Source of the DNA: Bisporella sp. PMI_857
Taxonomy: Eukaryota; Ascomycota; Leotiomycetes; Helotiales; Helotiaceae
DNA length: 64,000 nt
Direction of reading: 5' to 3'
Assembly (NCBI GenBank): GCA_021307315.1
Contig: JAJSPD010000101.1
Coordinates: forward strand, 1 to 64,000
The translations under genes and the position numbers were made by a program. This document shows positions 11,694-23,495 of the stretch, one piece after another; within the stretch, counting starts at the first letter, position 1; each line of letters begins with the position of its first letter. The notes under the pieces are model-generated. The model saw only the letters and a list, made by a program, of their open reading frames with translations. It was not told the DNA's origin and ran no database searches.

Positions 11694-12299
11694 AGTGATT
11701 TCTTAATCGAAGTAGAAATTGTGCGCAATTAAATCTCGATACGTGAGTCTTTGATTAACAGAAACGGGACCATGCTACTAATAGTAGCTGCTTAGCGAGA
11801 GTTACAAATAGTAGCTTATGTGAAGTATGTTATTAGAGCACCCTTGACATGGCTGTCTATTCCCGGTCATCGCGTGGAGTGGACCAAACAGTCTTCTCTA
11901 GTACTGTTTCGACTGGATGCAGGTGATGAAGACACGAGCCAAGTTTGATCACCGAAAGTCTCCAGTCTTGAGGCTGACGTATGACTTGGGTCTGAAGCTT
12001 CTACAAGGCTCCACATCGACAGAGTTTCTGAAAGCGGATAATGAGACTGGTAGCCATTAAACAACGGCCGTGAAATGACGATCTAATCGCGACATGCGAC
12101 AAAATCTGAAATGAGTTCTTGCTTGGCGTGATTCGCTCTTCTGATTAGCAGGGTATTGCCTAAGGCAACGCCACTGAATCATCCGTTAAAAGGTAACTTG
12201 AGCTATCATTTATTGAGAGCGAGATATTTGTAACAACTCAAGCTGAACAGGGATCTCGATCCGTAGATCTAGGTAGAAGGACTCAGAGGTGTGAACAAC
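11694..12299. other. intergenic, no gene recognised
   Basis: No coding signal or repeat could be supported here. Confidence 0.4.
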
Positions 12300-12484
12300 T
12301 ATCAATTGTTATAACTAAGAGAACAAGCTACAGGCAGAAGAAGGAAAGGAGAGTAGTGCTTTATATACAGGACACTGGCCAGGGGCCAGTGTAAGCGAGC
12401 CCTGTAGGGTCAGTCGCCAAGCCCTGGAATGCCGAGCCCCGTGGCAACAGGGGCCAAGCTCGAGATAGGGCCAGGGCCGTGACA
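12300..12484 (-). repeat. LTR-like repeat, copy 1
   Basis: About 185 bp, related to 12854-13054. Shared blocks include CAATTGTTATAAC, ACAAGCTACAG, TGCTTTATATACAGGA and the end CCGTGACA. Read on the minus strand it begins TGTCACGGCC and contains a TATATA box, as expected of an LTR. The outer terminus is TATCAA rather than TGTCAA, so one end is mutated. No internal retrotransposon genes are adjacent, so it may be a solo LTR. No clear target duplication was found. Confidence 0.55.
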
Positions 12485-12694
12485 ATATTGAGTGATTAAT
12501 TCCTTTTGTATTTAGAACAGAGGTTAATTAACAGCACGTGACTGAGCGTATGCCCAAGCCCCTGACGGAATCATGCAAATGGGAGTAGGATATTTTTGGA
12601 CTGATTGTTTCGTTACTCGAAGCGGTCTGCTCCGCATGATATATTATCTCCAGGACTTAGCGTACAAGGAACGAGATAGGAGTTCTATTTATTT

Positions 12695-13222
12695 AACGGC
12701 AAATGACTAGAATACCATCAAAAAGTGCCCAAAACCCTAGATTACCATACTTTCTGTTGGCATAGGACTGAAATACCACAATTTTGTCTTGGCAAAAAAA
12801 AAGTGGTATTTCAGTCAGAAGCACGCAAAATGATGGTAATCTAGTCATACAAGTGTCAATTGTTATAACGAAAAAAACAAGCTACAGACAAAAAAAAGGA
12901 AAGAAAGCAGTGCTTTATATACAGGAGACTGGCCAAAAGCCAGTGTAAACGAGCTCTGTAGTGTTAGAGGCCGAGCCTTGTAGTGTCAGAGGCCGAGCTC
13001 TGTAGTATTAGGGGCCAAGCCCTGTAGTGTTAGGGGCCGAGGTAGGCCGTGACAACTACAGGCTTGCTTATAAGGGATGTACTACTCTCCCTAAATTACC
13101 ATACTTTTTTTTGGCGATGCCCTAGAATACCATAAAAGTGGTATTTCAGTCCTATGCCAACAGAAAGTATGGTAATCTAGGGTTTTGTGCACTTTTTGAT
13201 GGTATTCTAGTCATTTGCCGTT
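12695..13222. mobile_element. palindromic MITE-like element with 85-bp inverted arms, interrupted by an LTR
   Basis: The arm 12695-12779 is the reverse complement of 13138-13222, with a single mismatch noticed (GTGCCC against GTGCAC). Between them lie more inverted copies of the same motif and an inserted LTR-like repeat (12854-13054). Without that insert the element is about 327 bp and has no ORF. It is built of about 30-bp modules whose core reads CTAGATTACCAT, CTAGAATACCAT or CTGAAATACCAC. Forward modules start near 12705, 12735, 12766, 13091 and 13121; reversed modules start near 12801, 12829, 13138, 13167 and 13198. Flanks are AT-rich (TTTA type), and an unambiguous target duplication is not visible. 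Confidence 0.7.
12854..13054 (-). repeat. LTR-like repeat, copy 2, nested in the palindromic element
   Basis: 201 bp bounded by TGTCAA and GTGACA, so on the minus strand it runs TGTCACGGCC to TTGACA, a standard TG..CA LTR form. It is related to 12300-12484 but differs largely by G-to-A changes on the plus strand, for example AGAGAAC to AAAAAAC and GGCCAGGGGCC to GGCCAAAAGCC. It also carries about four degenerate tandem copies of a TGTAGTGTTAGGGGCCGAGC-type unit (12957-13041). It sits inside the element at 12695-13222 and therefore inserted later. Confidence 0.6.
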
Positions 13223-13313
13223 TATTATTTAATTTTGTATACAACGTATTTGGAGTCTTGGAGCTTTTTCTGCGCCGGGATCGAAGACACGGGATAATCA
13301 GTCGCCATTGAAC

Positions 13314-14390
13314 TTAGAGTCGTCCTGTTTTCTTTTTAGCTTTTGCAGCCTGGACGGCCGTGATGTCGGGGTCGTGTTCGTCTTCGAGGCTGGAGGCGAA
13401 GAAGTTATTGCATTGTTTGTGGAGGAGCTCTTCTACAGCGGAGATGGTGAGATATTAACCCATCATTAAACTAATTTCACGCCTTGTCCTACAATTTCGA
13501 AAGTGCCGATAAAGCGTGGTCAAGATATGATTGTTCCTCAGCAACGCATAAGCAAATATCAAGGAAACGCCATGCTATCCTGATTCTGCGAAGGAATCCT
13601 TCCCTTCCCTACTCCCATGTATAATTCTGATTCGGCGGGGAGGCCTTCTCCTTTTCCCCTCCTTGCCCATGCCATACGCCATTGTCCAAAGCAAGCAATC
13701 CAGACCTAACATTCACCAGGTGTGTTCTCCGCCATGTGCCCGCCAGAACACCTGCCCTAAAGCTCAATATACAACTGCGCCGACAACTCGTCTCGAGCCT
13801 GCTTGTTCACGGCACGTGCCTCATCCTTGACCCCCAGGAGCGCTTCATTCTCGAGCTCTTCTTCAAGTTATTGGAGTACCTCTCGAACTATGCTGATGCC
13901 GCCGATCGTGAAGAGGCCGGCCCACGACATGCAGCCGTGCTGACAGAGTAGGTCCTGCAAAGGCTCCAACAGCGCGCAAGCTTCTTCCAAAAATGAATCG
14001 TGGCCACCTGGCCCCAGATGGCCCGAAAACACTCGTAGACGGCGTCGGTGGCTGCTTGGTTCAGCTACGCGATCGGGTGGTCGGTAGAGTTCTCAATTTG
14101 GCCCTTACCCCAGCTCTCACGCAATGGCAACTGCGTCGCGCAGTACTGCAGGAAATAAACGGTGAGCAACTGCGGAGACGCAGCAAAATGAGCCATGGCT
14201 TACCTGGGCACCACTCCTTCAGCCGGCACGAGCCTTGGGCATGGAACGCATCATCCTCAATCACGATCGGCTTCTCCCAGACATCGCCATCTGTGTGGAC
14301 GACAATTGGGTGAGCCGCACCTCCAGGCGTATTGGCGCCGAGCACCACGGGGTCGCCGATAGTACCTCAAGCACGAGGCATGGTCAACAG
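13314..14390 (-). pseudogene. decayed gene, family not recognised
   Basis: Several protein-like segments lie in order on the minus strand but in changing frames with stops. 14375-14190 reads GTIGDPVVLGANTPGGAAHP, HTDGDVWEKPIVIEDDAFHA and CRLKEWCPG. A possible intron (donor GTAAGC, acceptor CTGCAG) leads to YCATQLPLRESWGKGQIENS. A shifted frame then gives ACALLEPLQDLLCQHGCMSW and GLFTIGGISIVREVLQ, and after a stop, LEEELENEALLGVKDEARAV. Near the end, 13450-13314 reads ISAVEELLHKQCNNFF and a Lys-rich tail to TAA. The tract is GC-richer than its surroundings. It looks like one gene broken by several stops and shifts. I cannot name it. Confidence 0.35.
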
Positions 14391-16562
14391 CACGCAACAA
14401 GAAACCGCGAAAATATCAGGGGCAAGCCGAGAGGCGACGTAGCGCGAAAGGTAGCAGTGACGAAATGAGCTGTTGTAAATGTCGTTAAGAAGCAGTTCAG
14501 AGAGCGAAGGTTGAGCATGAAACGAGGGAACTAAGAAATAGAGGGAGGTTTGGGCGGGCCGAAAAGGCAAGGCTCCTACGCGCTGAAAGGCAAATTTGAG
14601 GGTCCCGTCGGAATATCCTGAGTGAATATAGGCGCCGGCAAGTCGGCAAGTGAGGCAAGGCTCCCGCGCCAGCAGGTGAATCGGGGAAAGCGGCGGATAG
14701 GAATCGCTCGTAGCACCACTAAAGCACCTGGTGCAGCAGTAGATTCCACGTTATTTAAGATAAACGGCGAGAGCAGCAAGGCGAATGCGTCCTAGCGAGC
14801 ACCGAGAAAGCTGAAAGTCGACATGCAAACGGCAGTGATGAGCAGGCCAAAGTGAAAGGTAAAAAAAGGCGATGGGAAGCCAAGTCGTCAAGTGCTAGGC
14901 GACAATAGGAAATGGTGCAAGATCGAGAGATCACCAATAGCCTTCCCAAGAATCTGGCATGTCATGCCCTGGATACTCTCGACTAGGACTGCTCATCACA
15001 TTTTCAAGCTCACCCAGGCTTTTCTGCTTGATCTGCTCCACCATTTCCAGCCGCCGGGGGCGGGGCCTGAGAGCGTTACCATTCCAGCAAAAGTCCCTCG
15101 ACCCAATGCTTCGTCTCCCAGCAACCCAGAAGTCACCGACCGTAAACATGGTTTTCATCCTACGGTAACAGAATCAGATATCGCTGCTTTCTTGAACCAG
15201 CCCGAGGGCCAGCTCTAGAGGTGTTTGTTGCATTTGAGCGTGGCTTTCATGGCCACTTTCCCTAGAGAGCCGAGCTGTTTGCTAAGCCAAGATGCTGTCT
15301 GGTTGAGTCGGGAGGGGAATTCGTAATCATTCATTGGCACTTGCATTAAGCGTTCGTTGGCGCTCCTTTGTTTGACGGTTATGTGGGATGTTACAGTACC
15401 GCTCGCGGTAGTCCTTCCAACTTCTACTCGGGGTGGTTGGGGGCCCAATTGAATATTCGGCGTCGTTCATACTTCCTACACTGCCATGAACAGTTATGCC
15501 CCTATACAATCCGCTGGGATCTAGGTAAATCTACTGGGGCACGTCGTTGGGGTGCCTTCCATTTTGGGGGGTGTTACCAAACGATCTGGTGGCAGGCTTT
15601 GGGAACTTGGGCCCGCCATAGGTTGTGAAGCCAAGCCCGTATACAATACACTCCGGGCCAGATGGCCCCCCATGAAAATTTTAATTCATGCCCATTGAAT
15701 CGAATTGTGTAATGAAGCTCATCATGTTTAGTATAAATGATGAGGGAAACGTTGTTTTCCGTTGTGTGTTAACAATTTCCACGAGAGGAACACAGGGAGA
15801 AGATCATCGGTCGTGACTAACAAGTTTCGCAGAGCTTTGCATCTTCTCATGGCGACTGTCTTCTCAGCATAAGAAGCGGGGGAAGAATGAGAAGCTTGCG
15901 GGTTCAAGATGTGATACGGAACTAAGATGATATGGATGGCATTGACAATCTCTCATAGGTTCATCCTTCACCAGGCTTAAAGATCGGTGCTCTGTAATTC
16001 GCTGGTTGCGGGAGTGTGTGATAGATCATATTGGTACAGTCCAGACTTGATTCAGAGTTCCGAATGGCTGAAGATCTGTGTGACGACTAAAACAAACATT
16101 CAGACAAATCGTTATTACTTGCGAGATACGGAGAAACGCCACAAAATGACATACAGCACCCTCGCAGACTGCGGTGGAAGTGCGGGACTCCACGGAACAC
16201 GATTTTAGTACCCATAGCAGAAACCGCGCCTTACTCGTTGGCTGGAAAAAAAAAACTATTCTTTCGGCTTCACATATTTACATCCCTCACCTAGATATCG
16301 GTGAAAGGAATGTGAGGCAACCGGAAGTAATTTGCCTTATATCAAGCAATTCGAGTCTATCTAAATGCAGCAAAAATCTAGACAAGCTGCAAATGCCGTT
16401 ATGAAATGTGAAGCGATTCCTCTTAAGCTGCTCGATGAGAGTTCGGGAGCCTTATCAACTATGACTGATGTCTCTACTAACATGTGTACAGAAAAGCGGC
16501 TTAATATGGACAACTTGACCTGCAAACACCTGCAGAAACTGCGAAAAAACTTCATGCCTACA
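14391..16562. other. intergenic, no gene recognised
   Basis: Several 60-108-codon ORFs overlap on both strands (for example 14892-15218 plus and 15215-15448 minus) with no motif, no consistent frame and no convincing introns. No repeat ends were seen. Confidence 0.4.
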
Positions 16563-16719
16563 TGTTGGTATAAAGTCATGTGAACGTTCCATGACGCACA
16601 GGCCACCACCTGAATGTATTTAAGTTCTCGCTCGTAGGACGTAGCTTAGAACAATCAAGAACAAGTCAACCACCTACAACGAGCATATATAGCACTGCGC
16701 TGAGATCGCGGTGCTACGT
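16563..16719 (-). repeat. LTR-like fragment, inverted partner of 42763-42926
   Basis: About 157 bp match the reverse complement of 42763-42926. Shared blocks include GCGGTGCTACGT, AGCACTGCGCTGAGATC, CGAGCATATATAGCACTG and GGCCACCACCTGA. Read on the minus strand the end is TATACCAACA, an LTR-like 3' terminus, and TATATA supplies a promoter-like box. Homology stops at 16719, so this copy is truncated. No retrotransposon genes lie beside it. Confidence 0.6.
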
Positions 16720-17480
16720 ACTTCTGAAGCACGACTCACTTAGGAAGTATGCGCGTTCGAACATAGCATACCTGCAGAAAGCTGAATTTTTGGGCTCTTT
16801 TACCAGAACAATCCTGAGATACCAAAGGTTATCGAAGCCAAGTCGGCATCATCTCCTTTTACATATCTTATAAACATGCTTGCTGCTCCTGTTGCATGAT
16901 TAATGAGAACTGCCCTATTTACTAACCTCCTCGGCGAGTGCTTTGATTATGTTCAGACTGTACCGGGCATTGGAGGTTGGAGGTTTCGAACCCGTCCTGC
17001 GCCAATTGGCAACGCAAAGATACAGAGCATCCTCCAAGGAGCAAACCATACTACTCTCAACGGACATCATTACGCTATATCGCATTATTCTTCTAAGCAC
17101 AGACCATTCTCAGGCATAAAATGAGCGGGTAACGCCTTCATAGGATGGTGCGGGTTCAAGAGGGCTTTGATCGGAGAGCTTGGCCTTTGTAGAGCTGGAT
17201 AACTAAATCGTTGGCATTTGAAATATAGCTTGTTGTCCATACTCAGTTCACAATTAATGTTCTCTTCAACGTGGAGCACTGCCGCCCTTAAATTGCGTCC
17301 CTGTAACCTCAACCTTCCCCGCCTATCTCCTCGCCAACTGAGAGTGTTCAAATAGAGGAAGAAAGTCACATGGCCTTCAGAGAGTATAGGGCAAATAAGT
17401 ATCAATTGCTGAAGGTTGTAGAACCTAAACTACAGGAGATAATCCCTCTACTTATAGAGGTACGATACTCACATGTCATC

Positions 17481-17534
17481 ACACTGTTGCCTACCGTTGC
17501 CTACTGTTGCCTACCGGTGCCTACCGGTGCCTAC
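17481..17534. repeat. 10-bp tandem repeat, about five copies
   Basis: The unit CTACCGTTGC is repeated with small changes (CTACTGTTGC, CTACCGGTGC). It looks like an ordinary minisatellite with no visible function. Confidence 0.85.
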
Positions 17535-20523
17535 AATAGACTAGGTATGATCCTTAGACCTAGCCTGTTCAACAGAGAGCCTCAGGGGAAGGCTTATTCC
17601 GAAGTTGACACCTAACTAGACTGTAATTTAAGTGAATATTTTCATCAATTAAGCAAATTAATTGCTTTTTAGATAGGGGAGGAGCTTGGTGTTGCACTCT
17701 GCGTCACTCCAAAAAATTATTTCCTTGAAAAGCCGTTTACACTCCGCATCTATATCGGATCGATCAAATTAAACGACTGGATGCAACTTTAATCCAATGA
17801 GTTTTTTCTGACGGTAAAGCGTTCTTGCTCATCGTTGCCCCTTCTCGCATTCGTGCTTGCAATGGAGGCCGGGCACTGATATTATTGTCTTCTCAGGTCC
17901 CCGATGTGCTTTCAAAATTCCGCGTGCCGGTCCATGCGACTTCTGAACGACGATTCATCAAACCTTCCGGGACTGTGAAGCGCTCTGAGCTCGTGCTTAG
18001 CTGTCAGCGTCGTCAAGTCAAGCATCTGTCGGTGGGTTCATTTCTACTTCGTGCCAACCAACAGACAAGGCGTATTAACAATTTACATTGATTGTGCCGT
18101 GGGTAGCGACGACAAGGTAGATGCCATTGCCCCTTGCTGAGCTCTGATAAAAGAGGCGGTAGAAGGAGCTTGGGACTCTCTTTGGTAGTGGCGACTGCCT
18201 GAGTACTTTGAATAATCAAGTCTGCATAACGATGGTAGAAGGAGAGCGGCTTCTTGATAATGCTCTTGCCGTGAACCCTTACTGAAGCTCTATTCGGGAT
18301 GGATAGTTTCATTTCTCTTTCACCAGAGAAACTGCATGTCGGATCCACCCGGTTAATTACAACGTCTTTCAAAACTGCTTTCCAAGGTTAATTTGCCGTT
18401 GGTCGGTTTTGACAGGGAGGCACAGACATTATTGGGTGATCCTAGATTGAATGGCGATGAGCGATATTCCCCGACTTAACATGTTCACAATCATCAAATG
18501 AACTTTCCTGGGTCGTCGATTCAGGCTCTGGTCGCTTTAACAGCAAACAATGTGGTTTTCGAGGAGCTGCTAAGTCGCTAAGATGAGGAAATCCTACCAT
18601 AAAACACTCATCTAAAAGATCTGGTGCGGTTGTCAAGTAATTTAGTCCTCTGTCGTAAGTTAGTCGTACTTTTCGGTAATAATCACGACAGGCTACTATA
18701 GTATGCTTTGGATCCTGTGATAAATGTTGGAAGAGTCACTTACGAGGCCTTTGGGACTGACCTTTGTGGTTGACCTTTGTGTCTGCATGTTCTTTCCAAA
18801 CGGCAAGATCTCCGCTCTAAAGTCTCTTATCCTGCCTTCAAGCCTTTGAAGATAGTTAGCACATTATTACGTTTGAAGTGAAGTACGAAAGTAAAAAGAA
18901 TATCACCAATGTGTTGCTTCTTACGGACATAGATAGATGTAAGACCCAGCAAGCCTCCTTGCGGGACTTTCCGCGAATACCCACACTTTAGTATGCCATA
19001 CTCAGCCGGTTGGGAAAGGCGCGGTTGTTTGAAAGAAGATTGCATTGTGACGACGGGATGGAAGGCATCGCGGATGTTCACGGCTCACCAATAAGGCTGA
19101 ATATATGAGAACTCATGCCTAAGGAGTAGTTAAGCATGTGGAGAGGGAAGGTAGTTGATTTAGTAGGAGCTAAACTAACGCGACGTGACAAGCGTATGAC
19201 CGAGCACCCGTCGCGACCAGAGTCGAGGAAGGCGGTTTGTACTGGTAGGTTTGAATCTTGCGACTGCTAGGCCACCATGCTCAAGATAACAACGTGAGTA
19301 GTAGCTTGATAGACTTGCGAACTGCGACGGCAGCCTGGGGAGCGATAACGGGTGGTGGCGGCTACACTACTCGGGATTTCCCTCCTCAACACAGCCTACC
19401 CAGATCTCAAATGCAGTGATATTATACACAATGCAACAAAGCCAGCACACAACACACACCAGCCTGTGGACCCGGGAGTGCATCACCTTTGCCTGTATCG
19501 CCAGCTAGTCCAGAGGTGACCCCGATTTTCGGTCAAGTGACACACCACCACAGGCACTTATCCTACACCGGGAATAAAATTCGGTAGCAGCGGTGAAAGT
19601 AAGATGACACTCATCAAGAACCACCCGAACCAGTCTCTCCTGAACACGCATATCCGCAGCCCATTGCAAAAGTCATCACCAGAAGCCGTCTCTGCTGACA
19701 TTAGGCGACTCGCGGCCAAGAGTCTCGAGCTGCAGGCTAGTGCTTACAGTCCAGGCCGGCGTCAAGGGGGCGTGTGCCCAGTTGCCGCTTGAGCTCAGCA
19801 TGCGGGGACACCACAATGGTCACTCCAGACCCAGGCAGTATAGCTGGCACTATAAACACCAAACTTTCCCCGCCGCCAGTCAGCAAACTGCAACGAGGGA
19901 GTTCTCATTTGCAACAGCTAATCGCACAGCTTCCTCTGGCTGTGGTGTGCGGAACTAGGCAAGGTCATCTCGCAGCACCCTTTCGCTTCAAAGGTGGCAA
20001 CGAGCTTAAAAAACCCATGCCACCAGTGACTAACTTGCCCAAAGATTTTAAGAGAGTCAGCAGTAAAATGCGCTTCAGCACACCGACCGTAACCCCATAA
20101 TTGGCGGGCTGCCAGGTCATCCGGAACCTCACACTGCTCGTCATCGTCGCCCCAGCATCCCCAACCTCAGCCTTCGCCGCACCGCGCTGACAAGCAAGCC
20201 GCTTGATAATGGCAATGGCAATACGCCGTCAGTCCTGAAGTGCGATTCCCCGACCCATGTAATGATGGGTCCGTTACATGCTCTTAGCTAGAGTCGAGTT
20301 CTTCCTAGGAATAGGATGAGGGTGTGAAGGAGCGATGATATGGCGAGAGGGAACGTTATTGGCAGGTTTTTCTTTGAGAGGGCTAGGGTGGCCGTGGAAT
20401 ATATTTGTATGTGTCGATAGAAGCCGGACCGCGCGCAGGAAGGGGATCACCGGTCATGTTGAGCATGGCGAAGTAGCTTGCGTTGTCCGGCATAGCCACC
20501 ATATTGGAGACTGGAACCACGTA

Positions 20524-20533
20524 TGAATGAATG

Positions 20534-20566
<33 letters not shown>
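20524..20566. repeat. tetranucleotide microsatellite (AATC)n with a TGAA start
   Basis: ATGA/ATGAATGA is followed by about eight uninterrupted AATC units, then a short GTCA pair. Confidence 0.95.
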
Positions 20567-21123
20567 GGTCAGTCAGTACCTCAACTTCGGTCGTGGCGAA
20601 TTCGCAGCATTGGAGATGATTCCTACCTTTCCTGGTTTTCGAGAAATTGAATAGGGGCTGCTAATTTGCTTCGTTAACCGTCATTGTTGGAACCACCTCT
20701 AATATACTACAGAAAGTGACGAGAGCTGGGGATAGCTCGTCACTGCCATTGACATGTCTTAGATTTGAATCAAACTTCAAGGAAGGCAAGTATGACGATG
20801 TCTCCATTCTATCTCCTAGACATCTTAGCATTTGCCTCCCTCCTTCGCAAACCCTGGATTCTTTGCGATTTTCTTCCTTTATTCTCGTGCTCGGGGTCTA
20901 CCTGGCCTATGGGATCCCCGTTCGGGCTCCTTTCTTCGCCTCCGCCGCGACTTCTCCTCGGTACAGGTTGCTTCTGTGCGTCTAGCTTGTAGCCCGCGCA
21001 GCTAAATGACGCTCTCAAATCCTCACTTTCGTGCCGATAGGTTGAAACTCAGCATGAGGAGTTGGATTACAGTCCTTTTCATTGACTGCCACTTTCCCCT
21101 GATCGTAAAAGCACCCTCCAAAC

Positions 21124-23495
21124 TACAGTGAAATCTGGTTATATGGGATTCTGATATATGGGAAATCTCTATATATGGGAATAGAATTGCGGCACCGTCG
21201 AAATTTAGGTGTGTATATAGGAAAATCTCTATATTAGGGATATGGGAATAGATTGCCGAGACTTTAGCGGCATTCCCATATAAATATGGGGTGGTCATTC
21301 CTTTGGAAAAAAACAAATATGCGGTAATGTGTTATGACACCTGCATTTAAAATTAGTGATCCAGCCAGAACGGCAATACTTAGACTATTTATTATACTTC
21401 TTGTTATGAAATTGCTCTTGACGCACTTATTTCTACTACTTTTGTAACAGCGAATATGCCTATTCGACCCCCTTCACCTGCTGAGCCTGGAGTACCAATT
21501 CATGCCCCACCGAAGCGTAGAAAGACACGTCATAATCCTACTAACGAGCAAAAATTCAGGCTTCGCGAATGGTATTTTGACGATGAATTTATAGGAAATG
21601 GTCCTCATGGAGCTAAAACCCTAAAAGATTGTGGTGTATGGTGGAATAACAAATACGGCTAGTTTTTACCCTCCTCCAACGCCTCCAAATATATATCCGA
21701 CTCATATTTATATCTCAGCGATGCAAAAGCTGCTTGGAGGAAACAATCGTCTCGTCAAAATCGAGTTGGCAATTGGCCTATTTTAGAGGATTGTTTATTC
21801 GAATGGCAGCAGAGGTTTGAGGTAGCTGGAGGGCACTGTACTGGTGATATTTTGAGAGCAAAAGCAACTGAATTTTGGGGATTATTGACTGAATATTCAG
21901 GTGAGTTATCTGTAAATAATATATTAGCTTTTCTTTAACAATTGCAGGTCAATCGTGCCCAAAATGGACAGACGGCTGGCTGGAGGGGTTTAAGAAAAGA
22001 CACGGAATTCGCCAGCGAATTCGCCATGGAGAAGCTGCGTCTGCAGCGACAGGAGAAGAGACCAAACGAATTATGGAAGAGATACGTACAGAATGTGAGA
22101 ATTATGAGGCCAGAGACGTATACAATACCGACGAAACAGGCTACTTTTGGAGAGCTTGTCCAAAACGCTCTTTGGCTACTGCAACGTCTTCTGGCACAAA
22201 ACAAGGGAAGGAGCGAATCTCTGTCCTTTTAACGTGCAATGCCGATGGATCTGATAAGCTTCCTCTTTGGTTTATAGGCAAGTATAAACAGCCTCGCTGC
22301 TTTCGAAGAGAAAGACTTCAAGGCTTATGTACTTTGGGGGCACACTGGCGACATAACAAAAAAGCCTGGATGAACACAGAGATCTTTAAAGAGTTTCTAA
22401 GAGATTTTGACAATAGGTTCCATGGCCGTAAGGTCCTTCTTCTCATGGATAACTTCAGTGCGCATATGCGAGCGTATGAGGAATTACAGGAAGAAAAACA
22501 GCTGCGAAACACGAAAGTGATATGGTAAGTTAATGTAGCTACACTTTATCCTTCCTTATTTATTGGCTCAGCTAATTTGGCTAGGCTCCCTCCAAACGCT
22601 ACCTCGATTCATCAGCCTCTTGATCAGGGTATTATCAATTCCTGGAAGGTTCATGTACGATCACAATGGGTACGATTTATGGCATATAATTTCGACGCTG
22701 GCAAAGATTTTATGGCTGAAATGCATGTGCTACAAGCTGTACGATGGGCTATTTCTGTCTGGGAAAACGACGTCACTAAGCCTACGATTCAAAACTGCTG
22801 GGCGCGTTCACAATGCTACGATATGGGCCAATTTCCTCGAGTTAATAATGGTATACATGTGGATGTAGATGGATCTGGAGACGCTTGGAAGGATAGTAGG
22901 GATAATATTGAAGAGCTCACGAAAGCTTTATATAATCTACGACACCAAGGGGCTTTGGAAGACATTGGCAGCGTGCTAGACTTCGTCAACCCCCAGGACG
23001 AGCAAATAGTCGACGAGCCTGAAGTGATTACGCAGTCAATAGCAGACGCTTATAACCCTGAGCTTGATCCTGAATCCGGTGACGACGAGCCTATTGATCC
23101 CTGCGTTTCTCTCGCTGAAGCTCTCAATGCGCTTCACCAATTACGCCGATATGAAGAGCAACAGGAGCAAGGCGACTATTTCAAATCATCAATTCTATTA
23201 CAAGAGCTTCGTACATATGAGAGGGAGCTTTCACGGCGTAACTTTGAGGCTCGGTCAACAAATCAGGGTGATATTAGGTCCTTTCTGGCTAAGCACGATG
23301 AGCTAGTTATTCCCTCATCCCTATAAGAAAGCTGGATTTTAAGTTGGCAGTGAATTTGGTCTATTTAAACTATGAAATGGCTGTAGTTCAAAAATCACTT
23401 TTAGCTATCACGTGCATCTGGCTATATGGGAACTCTCTATATATAGGAACCCGGGCTCTGAACCTTCGATTCCCATATAACCAGATTTCACTGTA
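21124..23495 (+). mobile_element. pogo/Fot1-type DNA transposon, nearly intact
   Basis: The terminal inverted repeats start TACAGTGAAATCTGGTTA at 21124 and are mirrored at the right end, finishing CAGATTTCACTGTA at 23495, with TA at both borders. Just inside the left end are about four copies of a TATATGGGAAATCTCTA-like motif (21141-21255), with a similar copy near 23425-23455. These resemble transposase binding sites. The interior carries one transposase gene in three exons. The 2.37-kb length and TA target fit the Fot1/pogo group of Tc1/mariner elements. Confidence 0.92.
21456..23326 (+). pseudogene. pogo/Fot1-type transposase with one in-frame stop
   Basis: Exons 21456-21900, 21948-22524 and 22585-23326 join in frame through introns with GTGAGT/TTGCAG and GTAAGT/GCTAG signals. 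The N-terminus has a basic HTH region (RKTRHNPTNEQKFRLREWYF). A CENP-B-like second HTH includes WWNNKYG. The DDE centre reads YNTDETGYFWRA, then LLLMDNFSAH, then PPNATSIHQPLDQGIINSWK, giving the D, D, D set typical of pogo. The tail is acidic and ends HDELVIPSSL. The only lesion I see is TAG at 21660-21662, after WWNNKYG and inside the DNA-binding part. Everything downstream is open and conserved, so the loss looks recent. Without the stop the product would be about 587 residues. Confidence 0.9.

Larger units (their letters stand above)
16720..21123. other. long intergenic region, no gene recognised
   Basis: No ORF above about 120 codons and no known motif was found. Two simple repeats are listed separately (17481-17534 and 20524-20566). 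The part near 19.3-20.2 kb is somewhat GC-richer but has no coherent frame. Confidence 0.4.
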
